NCBI RefSeq assembly: GCF_009923995.1
Contig: NZ_RFSK01000059.1
Coordinates: 1 to 37,080, forward strand
Direction of reading: 5' to 3'
DNA length: 37,080 nt
Source: Janthinobacterium sp.
GTDB lineage: Bacteria; Pseudomonadota; Gammaproteobacteria; Burkholderiales; Burkholderiaceae_D
Part shown: positions 1-9,200 of the stretch, piece after piece
How positions within the stretch are numbered: the first letter of the stretch is position 1
How the letters are laid out: each line of letters opens with the position of its first letter
The notes under the pieces: generated by a model
The model's database searches: none
What the model was told of the DNA's origin: nothing
The model's input: the letters and a program-made list of their open reading frames with translations, nothing else
Made by a program: the position numbers and the translations under genes

Positions 1-1937
1 AAATCGTCGTGCTGGTTGTAGAAATCCTTCAGCGCGGGGTCCAGGTCGACCTTCTTCGGCAGCGCCTTGTTGCGCTGGTCCGAAATCGAGATGGGCTGGG
101 CCGCCTTTTGCGCCTTCTTCCACGCCTTTTCAATCTCCGGATCCTTCGTGCTCACGCCGTACTCGCTGATGCCGTCGATGCTGATGTCGACCGCGTCGGT
201 GGTATAGAACCAGCCGCGCCAGAACCAGTCCAGATCCGTGCCGGAAGCATCTTCCATGGTGCGGAAAAAATCGGCTGGCGTAGGCCGCTTGAATTTCCAG
301 CGCTGCGCATACTGCCTGAAGGCGAAGTCGAACAGTTCCCGGCCGAGGATGGTCTCGCGCAGGATGTTGAGCGCCGTGGCCGGCTTGTCGTAGGCATTCG
401 GCGACAACAGCAGCACCGACTCCGGATTGGTCATGATGGGGACCTGGTTCTGGCTGCGCATGTAGTCGACGATCTTGCGCGGCTCGCCATTCCAGGACGG
501 GAAATGCTCTTCCCACGCCTGCTCGGCAAGGTATTGCAGGAAGGAGTTGAGCCCCTCGTCCATCCATGCCCACTGGCGCTCGTCCGAGTTGACGATCATG
601 GGAAAATAATTGTGCCCCACCTCGTGAATGATCACGCCGATCAGGTCATATTTGGTGGCTTTCGAATACGTCAGCGCGCCCGTCTTTTTATCCTTTACGG
701 GACGCCCGCCGTTAAAAGAAATCATCGGATACTCCATGCCGGCCACGGCGCCGTTGACGGAAATCGCCACCGGATACGGATAGTCGAAACTGTACTTGTT
801 GTATTGTTCGATGGCGTGCGCCACGGCCCGCGTGCTGTACTGCTGCCACAGCGGGTTACCCTCGTTCGGATAATACGACATGGCCAGCACGCGCTTGCCG
901 CCGCTGTCGAGTCCCTGCGCATCCCAGATGAACTTGCGGCTCGACGCCCATGCCACGTCGCGCACATTGGCCGCCTTGTAGTGCCAGGTTTTCGTTCCTG
1001 CCGCCTTGCCCTTTTCCGCCGCCAGCGCCTCTTCCGGCGTAATCACCAGCACTGGCGCGGCACTGCTCCTGGCTTTCGCAAGGCGCTCGCGCTGCGCCGC
1101 GCTCAGGACGGCGGCAGGATTCTGCAGCTCACCCGTGGCGGCCACCACGTGATCAGCCGGCACCGTCAGGTACAGTTCATAGTCGCCAAACTCCAGGGCG
1201 AATTCGCCCGTACCCAGGTACTGCTTGTTCTGCCAGCCGACGGCATCGTAGTAGGCCGCCATGCGGGGGAACCACTGCGCAATCTGGAATATGGTGTTCT
1301 TGTCGTCTGCAAAATACTCGTAGCCGGAGCGTTCGACCAGCACCTTCTGGTCGTTGATTTTATAGGACCAGCCGATATGAAAACTGATGCTCTGGCCCGG
1401 CGCCAGCGCCACCGGCAAATCGATGCGCAGCATGGTCTGGTTGATCACGTAATGCAGCGGCTTGCCGCCAGCCGACCTGACGCTGGCGAGATTGAAGCCG
1501 CCATCAAAGGTGCGGCCTTCCTGGATGGCGCGCCAGTCCTCGAATTTCAATGCCTCATCCTCGCTGCCACTGAGCCAGGCCTGGCGCGACGGCGCGCTCA
1601 ATACGCGGCGCTGGTCCGCATCCTTGTGGATGCCATTCTGGTCCAGTTGCAGCCACAGATACGCCAGGCTGTCGGGCGAATGATTGTGATACGTGATCTG
1701 TTCGCTGGCCGTGATTGCGCGACGGTCTTCGTCGAGCGTGGCGCGGATGACGTAATCGGCGCGCTGCTGCCAGTAGGCGTGGCCCGGCGCGCCGGACGCC
1801 GTGCGGTAGGCTGTCGGCGTGGGCAGCAGCTCATCGAGCTGGCGGAACTTGTCGTCGAACGGCACGCCGGCGCACAGGCCGGGCAAGGTGGCAAGCAACA
1901 GACAACACAAGGCAAGCAAGCGGACGAAGACCGGCAT
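1..1937 (-). CDS. M1 family zinc metallopeptidase (aminopeptidase), 3' end outside window
   Basis: Reading leftwards from ATG at 1937, 645 codons are present and the frame runs off the left edge, so the C-terminus is missing. The first ~23 residues (start MPVFVRLLALCCLLLA) form a signal peptide, suggesting an exported enzyme. The gluzincin zinc site is complete: HEVGH at residues 438-442 and the third ligand Glu461 in DEGLNSF, 19 residues on. GMEYP in the preceding segment corresponds to the exopeptidase GAMEN motif of M1 enzymes. M1 enzymes remove N-terminal residues from peptides. The true substrate is unknown. An in-frame ATG at 1949 would add four residues; I prefer 1937 because a weak GGAA lies just upstream. 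The gene is divergent from the manganese exporter. The family call is firm, the start less so. Confidence 0.9.
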   Translation of the reverse strand, partial: MPVFVRLLALCCLLLATLPGLCAGVPFDDKFRQLDELLPTPTAYRTASGAPGHAYWQQRADYVIRATLDEDRRAITASEQITYHNHSPDSLAYLWLQLDQNGIHKDADQRRVLSAPSRQAWLSGSEDEALKFEDWRAIQEGRTFDGGFNLASVRSAGGKPLHYVINQTMLRIDLPVALAPGQSISFHIGWSYKINDQKVLVERSGYEYFADDKNTIFQIAQWFPRMAAYYDAVGWQNKQYLGTGEFALEFGDYELYLTVPADHVVAATGELQNPAAVLSAAQRERLAKARSSAAPVLVITPEEALAAEKGKAAGTKTWHYKAANVRDVAWASSRKFIWDAQGLDSGGKRVLAMSYYPNEGNPLWQQYSTRAVAHAIEQYNKYSFDYPYPVAISVNGAVAGMEYPMISFNGGRPVKDKKTGALTYSKATKYDLIGVIIHEVGHNYFPMIVNSDERQWAWMDEGLNSFLQYLAEQAWEEHFPSWNGEPRKIVDYMRSQNQVPIMTNPESVLLLSPNAYDKPATALNILRETILGRELFDFAFRQYAQRWKFKRPTPADFFRTMEDASGTDLDWFWRGWFYTTDAVDISIDGISEYGVSTKDPEIEKAWKKAQKAAQPISISDQRNKALPKKVDLDPALKDFYNQHDD

Positions 1938-2090
1938 GGCGTATTCCATCTGGGAGTCGTGGACAGAACTGCATTCTAAGTCGAGTCTGTTTGCAGGCTG
2001 ATCATTGTTGTCGGCACCCCACACACCAGGGCAGGCAGCCGGCCGGTGCCACTGGCGCGAAAACAGGCATTGGCGTATGATGCGCCTCGA

Positions 2091-2196
2091 ACATTGGGGA
2101 GTAGTCGTCCTGCGGTCCTGCCGCGGGAACCTGTATCAACATAATTGGCCCGCAGGCCATGGTGCAGGTGGTTGCAGAACTTGACGAGACCATTGA
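2091..2196 (+). promoter_or_regulatory. yybP-ykoY manganese riboswitch aptamer
   Basis: The leader of the Gdt1-type exporter carries the two conserved strands of the yybP-ykoY aptamer: GGGGAGTAG at 2096-2104 and GACGAGACC at 2183-2191. Between them lies the second conserved block, TCAACATAATTGGCCCGC followed by AGGCCATGGTGCAG. The closing helix P1 can form from CATTGG (2092-2097) and CCATTG (2190-2195) with one mismatch. This class is known to bind Mn2+ and to switch on manganese exporters, including UPF0016/TMEM165 members, which fits the gene 80 bases downstream. Recognition is by consensus from memory, not a covariance-model score. Confidence 0.9.
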
Positions 2197-2240
2197 TCCA
2201 GGGCGGCCGCATGGGCCGGAGTCGCCCGTGGATCATTGGT
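2189..2240 (+). promoter_or_regulatory. Expression-platform hairpin of the Mn riboswitch
   Basis: The 5' arm ACCATTGATCC-A-GGGCG (2189-2205) pairs with CGCCC-GT-GGATCATTGGT (2223-2240): 10 of 11 positions in the lower stem and 5 of 5 in the upper. The 5' arm contains CCATTG, the 3' strand of aptamer helix P1, so P1 and this hairpin cannot both form. That is the expected on/off switch: metal-stabilised P1 opens the hairpin. No U-tract follows (TTAATTCGTCC), so control may be translational or Rho-dependent rather than intrinsic termination. Confidence 0.75.
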
Positions 2241-2274
2241 TAATTCGTCCGGCCCACGTACCTCTCGCACTCTC

Positions 2275-2850
2275 ATGGAAGCATTCCTCATCTCCACCGG
2301 CATCGTCGGTCTCGCTGAAATCGGCGACAAAACCCAACTCCTGGCCTTTTTGCTGGCCGCCAAATTCCGCAAGCCCTTGCCCATCGTGCTGGCGATTTTC
2401 GTCGCCACCGTCGCCAACCACGCGTTTGCCGCCGCCGTCGGCGCCTGGATCACCAGCATGCTGGGGCCCGACGTGCTGCGCTGGGTGCTGGGCGTCTCCT
2501 TCCTGGCCATGGCCGCCTGGACCCTGATCCCCGACAAGCTCGATGAAGAGGACACCAAGCTGGCCAAGTATGGCGTCTTCCTGACCACCCTGATCGCCTT
2601 CTTCATGGCGGAAATGGGCGACAAGACGCAGGTGGCCACGGTGGCCCTGGCGGCGCGCTACCATGACATTTATTCGGTCGTGCTGGGCACCACCTTCGGC
2701 ATGATGCTGGCCAACGTGCCGGCCGTGTACCTGGGCGACAAGATCGCCAACCGCGTGTCGCTGCGCCTGGTGCATGGCATCGCGGCACTGGTATTTGCCG
2801 TGCTGGGCGTGGCCACACTGCTGGGTGCGGGCGCGGCCCTGGGCTTCTGA
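2275..2850 (+). CDS. TMEM165/Gdt1 (UPF0016) family manganese exporter
   Basis: A 191-residue polytopic inner-membrane protein with the family's duplicated layout. The signature E-x-G-D-K-T occurs twice, at residues 15-20 (EIGDKT) and 113-118 (EMGDKT), each followed by a hydrophobic helix; the two halves are joined by an acidic linker (DKLDEEDTK). Members move Mn2+ (and Ca2+ in eukaryotes) in exchange for protons and protect bacteria from manganese excess. The Mn riboswitch directly upstream supports manganese as substrate. I chose the ATG at 2275 because it places the first motif in the first helix, as in homologues. No Shine-Dalgarno sequence is visible before it. An in-frame TTG at 2236 would add 13 residues and lies inside the regulatory hairpin. 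A terminator follows at 2920. Confidence 0.92.
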   Translation: MEAFLISTGIVGLAEIGDKTQLLAFLLAAKFRKPLPIVLAIFVATVANHAFAAAVGAWITSMLGPDVLRWVLGVSFLAMAAWTLIPDKLDEEDTKLAKYGVFLTTLIAFFMAEMGDKTQVATVALAARYHDIYSVVLGTTFGMMLANVPAVYLGDKIANRVSLRLVHGIAALVFAVLGVATLLGAGAALGF

Positions 2851-2871
2851 TGCCGCTTTAAAAATTTCTTA

Positions 2872-2900
2872 TTTACAATGTTCATGTCGATATTTACAAT
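2872..2900 (+). promoter_or_regulatory. Sigma-70-type promoter candidate
   Basis: TTTACA (2872-2877) and TACAAT (2895-2900) are separated by exactly 17 bases, each one mismatch from the sigma-70 consensus. Initiation would fall near 2906-2908, just before the hairpin at 2920. It would drive the small ORF at 2964 through that terminator-like hairpin. Confidence 0.5.
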
Positions 2901-2912
2901 ACCGTCGACATG
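2883..2912. repeat. Inverted repeat over promoter (operator candidate)
   Basis: CATGTCGA (2883-2890) and TCGACATG (2905-2912) are perfect inverted repeats around a 14-base spacer that contains the -10 box. The same stretch also holds a direct repeat ATTTACAAT at 2871-2879 and 2892-2900, 21 bp apart (two helical turns). This fits a repressor operator, but no cognate regulator is identifiable in the window. Confidence 0.45.
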
Positions 2913-2919
2913 GATATTG

Positions 2920-2954
2920 GCGCGCTGACGCCGGCTGGTCAGCGCGCTTTTTTT
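2920..2954 (+). terminator. Rho-independent terminator
   Basis: GCGCGCTGAC (2920-2929), an 8-base loop, GTCAGCGCGC (2938-2947) and then seven T (2948-2954): a perfect 10-bp stem with U-tract. It ends the exporter transcript. Because it also lies between the promoter candidate at 2872-2900 and the ORF at 2964, it could act as an attenuator for that ORF. Confidence 0.9.
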
Positions 2955-2963
2955 AAGGAATGT

Positions 2964-3200
2964 ATGCAGTTCAATGGAAAAATGGCGGCGCTGTGCCTGG
3001 CCGCTTGCGCCAGCCATCCCCACGCCGCCACGGCGGCCCCCGCGAACCGCCAGGCAGTGCCTGCCGCGCGGCAGCCCGGCCCTGAAGTCCGCACGCGTGA
3101 CCTGCTGCTGTTCGGTGCAGGCCTGATCCTGCTGGCCGGCCGGCGCCGGCCCGAACACGAAACGTGGCAAGACTCCACGACAACGCTACAGCAGCAGTAG
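2964..3200 (+). CDS. Small hypothetical secreted or membrane protein
   Basis: A 78-residue frame beginning at ATG 2964 with AAGGA (2955-2959) just upstream. It starts with a short hydrophobic stretch (MAALCLAACA), has an Ala/Pro-rich middle, and then a hydrophobic segment LLLFGAGLILLAG followed at once by RRRPE. A hydrophobic helix followed by an arginine cluster resembles C-terminal sorting signals of the PEP-CTERM kind, but no clear PEP motif precedes it and 14 residues follow it, so I do not assign that family. The last 15 bases overlap the 3' end of the convergent glucan synthase gene. The terminator sits only 9 bases upstream of the start. I do not recognise a function. The upstream promoter and ribosome site are the main support that it is expressed. 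Confidence 0.5.
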   Translation: MQFNGKMAALCLAACASHPHAATAAPANRQAVPAARQPGPEVRTRDLLLFGAGLILLAGRRRPEHETWQDSTTTLQQQ

Positions 3201-6200
3201 CACCGCATACTCGCGGCCTTCGTCGCGCAGGGCAATGCTGTCTCCAGCCTGCGCCACGCCATCGAGCGACAGCCCCACCGGCCGCCCCTGCGCCTTCTCC
3301 ACCGTGATGGCATAGCTGCTGCCACCGAAACGGTAATGCAGCTTGAAGGTGTTCCATTCGGCCGGCATGTTCGGCACCACGCGCAGCATGTTCGCTTCGC
3401 GCGTCAAGCCGAGCAGGGATTCGACGATCAGGCGGTACAGCCAGCCCGACGAGCCCGTGTACCAGCTCCAGCCACCGCGTCCCACGTGGGGCGCCACGGC
3501 ATACACGTCGGCCGTCACCACGTAAGGCTCGACCTTGTAGCGCGCCACCGCCTGCGCATCGCCCGCGTGGCGCACGGGGTTGATCATGCGCAGCAGCTCC
3601 CACGCCTTGTCACTCTCGCCCAGGCGCGCAAACGCCATCGCCGTCCAGATCGCCGCATGCGTGTACTGGCCGCCATTCTCGCGCACGCCAGGCACGTAAC
3701 CACGGATATAGCCGGGATTCAGGCTGGATTTGTCGAATGGCGGATCGAGCAGCTGGATCACGCCCGAATCCCGCCGCACCAGACGGGCATCGACCTGGCG
3801 CATGGCGCCCGCGACGCGCTCCTTGTTGGCGGCGCCCGACAGCACGCCCCAGCTTTGCGAAATCGAATCGATCTGGCATTCCTCGTTCGTGTGCGAACCT
3901 AGCGGCGTACCGTCGTCGAAATACGCGCGCCGGTACCACTCGCCATCCCACGCATGTTCCTCGACATTGGCCGCCAGTTTCTCGGCTTCGTCGCGGCAGA
4001 ACTGGGCGAAGACTGCATCGCCGCGCAGCACAGCCACTTCGGCAAAGCGCTGCAGCACTTCATACAGGAAGAAGGCCAGCCAGACGCTTTCGCCCTTGCC
4101 GTGTTCTCCGACCTTGTCCATGCCGTCGTTCCAGTCGCAGGAACCCATCAGCGGCAAGCCGTGCACGCCCAGGCGCAGGCCATGGCGGATGGCGCGCACG
4201 CAGTGTTCGTACAGGTCGGCCGACTCACCCGAACGCACGGGCAGGTCATAGTAGGAATCTTCTTCCGGCTTGACGGCGCGTCCCTCGATGAAGGGCGCCA
4301 CCTCCGACAGCACATTGACGTCGCCCGTGGCGATCACGTAGCGGCAGACGGCCAGAGGCAGCCACAGGTAATCATCCGAGCAATGCGTACGCACGCCCCG
4401 GTCCGACGGCGGATGCCACCAGTGCTGTACGTCGCCCTCGACAAACTGGTGCGCCGCGCACAGCAGCAAATGGCCGCGCAGCAGCTGCGGTGCCGTGTGG
4501 ATCATGGCCATCGCATCCTGCAACTGGTCGCGGAAACCGTAGGCGCCGCCCGACTGATAATAGCCGCTGCGCGCCCACAGGCGGCAGGCGATGGTCTGGT
4601 ACATCAGCCAGCCATTGGCGATCACGTCCAGCGACGGGTCTGGCGTCTCGATGCGCACGGCGCCCAAGGTACCCTCCCAGTGCGCGCGCACCTTTTCCAG
4701 CGTGGCGCGCGCCGTTTCCTTGCCCGCATGGCGCTGCACCATGGTGCTGGCGTCGGCATTGCGGCGCCCGCCCACGCCAAGGATGAAGACGATTTCGCGC
4801 TCCTGTCCCGGCTGCAGCTCGAACGGCACCTGGATCGCCGCGCATGGGTCAAGCCCCGTGCCCGCCTTGCCCGACAGGCGCACGCGGCGCAGGGCCGCCG
4901 GCTGCGCCAGACTGCCATTGCGGCCGATGAATTCATTGCGGTCGCAGGTGATGGAACGGATGCTGGCATCCGTATTGAAAAAGCCGACCCGGCCGGAAAA
5001 CTCCGTGTTGTAGTTATTGCGCGCAAACAGGGCGCCGCTGATCGTGTCGACCTCGGTGGCCACGTGCATGCCGGACTTGGCGCGCAGGTCGGCCAGCACC
5101 CATTCCACGTAACCCGTGACGGACAGGCGGCGCGGCACGCCGCTGTCGTTGCGCACCTTGACCACCGAATACTTGACGGCCGCATCCAGCGCCACATAGG
5201 TGCACAATTCGGTGGCGATGCCCCCTTCGCTATGCTCGAACACGCTGTAGCCGAAGCCGTGGCGCGTCACGTAATCGCCGCTGCCGCGTGCCGGCAACGA
5301 GGTGGGAGACCAGAAATGGCCACTCTGTTCGTCGCGCACGTAGAACGCTTCGCCGGACAGGTCCGACACGGGGTCGTTCTGCCATGGCGTGAGGCGGAAT
5401 TCATGCGCATTCTCGCTCCAGGTATATGCCTGGCCGCCTTCGGACACCACCGTGCCGAATTGCGCATTGGCCAGCACGTTCGACCACGGCGCCGGTGTTT
5501 GCGTATCTTCGCCGGTGGTGATCACATATTCGCGGCCATCGGGCGTGAAACCGCCCAGGCCATTTTTCAGGATCAGCTCACGCGCCGGCGCGCGGTGCGG
5601 CACGCCGCCATGCACGCGCGTGGGGTCCTGCAGCAGCGGCGGCATGCGAAGTACGGGGCTGGGCGGACGCTTGACCTGTTCGGCCAGGGTGCCGCGCAAA
5701 TCGCTGATGATGGCGCGCGCCACCGATTGCAGCAAGATGCGGTCTTCATTGGCAATCTGCTCGGCCAGGCGCACGAAAATGCCCCCCGGGCGGTCGATCG
5801 CCTGCGCATCGATGCCCGAGGCAATCAGGCCCATGATCTGGTCATGCAGCAGCTGGCGGTAGCCCGACTGCTCTTCGTACCAGATCACCAGGTCCACCAC
5901 CAGCCCCTTCAGACGCCAGTAGGCGTGCGCCTGCACCATCTGGCGCGCCAGCTCGATGTTGGCGACATCGCGTATCTGCAGCAGCACGATGGGCAAGTCG
6001 CCCGAGATGGCGTATGCCCACAGGCCGGACTGGCCCCGCTGGTTCTTGATCAGGACACTGGCTTCGGCGCGCAGCGAGGCATTCGGATAGATCACCGCAT
6101 TGGCCAGGCGCGCATACAGCTGTGCATCGGCCTCGCTGGCGTTGAGCTGGCGCAGCACCACCTGGCTGTGTGTCCAGGCAAGTTCGAACACGCGGTCGGC

Positions 6201-9200
6201 CAGGTGGCGGTCCTGGTATTTGTCGATCAGGTGCAGTGCCGCCTCGCGCTGCTCCACCATGCCGGTGACGCTGTCGACCGTGACCGCCTGGTCGGGTGCC
6301 AGGGTGATGACATAACGGATGGCCACGATGGGATCGAGCACAGAACCGTGGCCGCCGCCCAGCGGGCCGCCTTCCTGCAGCGCCTGCGGCAGCTGCGCCG
6401 TGTTGCCACGGCCGATGAAGCGCGCGCGGTCCGTCTCGAACGAGACCTCGTAGCGCTCCGCGTCATGCACCGTCATCACGTGCAGCAGCCACGGCATCTG
6501 CTCGTCCTTGGAGCGGGGACGGCGCGTGCACAGAATCGCATTTTCCTGGGCCAGGATTTCCGTCTGGACGAACAGTTTGCTGAAGGCCGGGTGGGCTGCG
6601 TCGGCCGCCGCCGGTGCCATTACCACTTCGGCAAAGCTGGTGATCTCGATGCGCCGCTGGCGGTTCGAATTATTGCTGATGCGCGTACGGCGGATTTCGA
6701 TGTCATCCTCGGGTGAGACGACGATTTCCGTGTACAGATCGAGGCCATGGTCGGCGCGGCGGAACTCCGCCCTGCCCTCGGAAAAGATCACTTCGTATTT
6801 CTTTGGCTCGGCCAGGGTCGGCTGGTACATGGTGGACCAGACTTCACCGTCGTCGAGGTCGCGCAGGTAGCAGAAATTGCCCCAGTTATCGCGCGTGCTG
6901 TCCTCGCGCCAGCGCGTCACGGACAGATCCTTCCAGCGGCTGTAGCTGCCCCCCGCATTGCTCACCATGACGTGGTAGCGGCCATTCGACAGCAGCTGCG
7001 TTTCGGGCACGGCGCTGTTGGCCTGCGTGAGGATGCGCATCGGCATGGCCTGCTCCGGCGCGCCGCTGCGCAGTACGGCCAGTTCGGCCGTGTTCGAATA
7101 AAACGCACCCGCTTGCGGCGTACGTTCCTGCAGCACCAGCAAGGCCGATTGCAGCAGCGGATCGGATTCAAAACGACGCTGCATGGGGCGGTCGTGCAGC
7201 AGGTAGCTGAGGGCGAGAAAGCCCATGCCCTGGTGATGCACCATGAAGGAACGGATGACGGCGCTGGTCTGGCCGCGCGGCAGGCGCGCCGTGGTGAAGT
7301 CAATCGCTTCGAAAAAGCCGTAGCGTCCCATGTAGCCGGCCGCCTGCATGCGCTGCAGGTTCTGGCACGACGCTTCCGGCTGCACCATCAGGCCCATCAT
7401 GCTGGCGTATGGCGCCACCACCAGGTCGTCTGCCAGACCCCGTTTCAAGCCCAGTCCCGGCACGCCGAAGGCCCGGTACTGGTAATTCAGGCTCGCATCG
7501 ACCGTGTTGTAGCCGGACTCGGAAATCCCCCACGGCACGTCGCGCTGGCGGCCATAATCGATCTGCGCCTCGATGACGGAGTGATACGTCTGGTCGAGCA
7601 GGGTATTCGGATAGTTCGGCATCACCAGCAGCGGCATCAGGTACTCGAACATCGAGCCGCTCCACGACAGCAGCACGGGCTGACCCGCCACCATGCACAG
7701 CTGGCGACCGAGGGCAAACCAGTGCTCCTGCGGCAGCTGGCCCTGGGCGATGGCGATGAAGCTGGCCAGGCGCACTTCGGACGCCAGCAAGTCGTAGTAG
7801 CTGGGGTCGAGGCGCCGTTCGCTGACGTTGTAGCCGATGGCCAGCAGCTTGGTCGACGGGTTGTACAGGAAAGCATATTCGATCTGTGCAAAATCGCGCG
7901 CCTGGCCCGCAGCGTGGGCGATGTCGCGCATGTAGCGCCCCGCCTGTTCGCGGCCTTGTGCCAGCAGCGCGGCCAATTCGGGCGACGTGCCTTCCGGCGT
8001 CTCCAGATTCGCCAGCTCACGCAGCGTCGGCATGCGCATCCATGCCGCGTCAACGCCCGCCTGCGCAGCCCATGGCGCCAGCTGCAGCAGTTCCGCCAGC
8101 GCTGCACGGCACTGGCGCGCCAGTGCGCCTGTCCACATGGCCAGCTCGCCATCCTCGCTCTGCAAGGTCAGCGACAGCAGCGCGTCGGCCGCGCCATTCG
8201 CCGCGCCCAGGTAGGCGTGCCATTCGCCCAGGCTGGCCGGCGCCACCGGCGCCTGCAGCAAGGCCAGGTTGTCGCGCATGGCCTTGCCCTCGCCTTCGGC
8301 GGCGATGAACTCCTGCAGCACCTGCGCCGTCGTCCGGATGCCCTGCACGGTCTGCGCGCCGACGATGGGCGCGTCATACAGTTCCACCAGCCCGGGCTGC
8401 AAGGTCAGCAGATGGCCGGCCAGGTTGCCGCTGTCGACCGTCGAAATGTACATCGGCTGCAGCGCCTTGAGCGTCTGCGTGTCGTACCAGTTATAGAAGT
8501 GTCCCTGGAAGCGTTCCAGTTCGCCCATGGTGTGCAAGGTGGCGCGGCTGCGTTCGATCAGCTGGCCCATGGTGACATAGCCGAAATCGTAGGCCGTCAG
8601 GTTGGCCAGCAGGGCCAGGCCGATATTCGTCGGCGAGGTGCGGTGCGCTACCACCAGAGCAGGATGCTCCTGCATGTTATCGGGCGGCAGCCAGTGGTCG
8701 TCGGGACCGACGAAGGTGTCGAAGTAGGCCCAGGTCTTGCGCGCCACGCCATGCAGGAAGCGTCCCTGCTCGGCCGACAGGCGCGCCACGGCCCGTTCGA
8801 TCGGGCGGCTGATCCACCAGGCAATGGCGGGTGCGGCCAACCACAGCAGCAGCACAACGGCGGCGGCTGGCAAGGCATCGGGGCGCCAGACCAGCAAGGC
8901 GCCAAAGGTGGCCAGCGCCAGCGCGGGCGAACACCACATGGCGCGCCAGCTGTCCGCCTGCGAGCCGGACGACGTATGCAGATTCGAAGCGCGCCAATCG
9001 AGCAGGTGCTTGTGCGACACGCCCAGGCGCCACAGGGTGCGCGCGATGGCGTCCAGGCTGATCCAGGCCTCGTACGGCAGGAAGACGAGCGTCAGCATGG
9101 CATGCGAGAACTGCACACCGCAGCGCCGCTCAAAAGCGGCCAGATGCTGGCGCCACAGGGTGTCGCGCGGTTTGCGCAGCAGGTCATACAAGGCCGAGAA

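Noticed and set aside
9..1979. A 656-codon plus-strand frame opposite the M1 peptidase
   Set aside because: The minus strand encodes a complete zinc site and signal peptide; the plus-strand product has no recognisable features.
2910..2963. Upstream extension of the small ORF from ATG 2910
   Set aside because: It would be translated through the terminator hairpin and has no ribosome site; ATG 2964 has AAGGA at suitable spacing.
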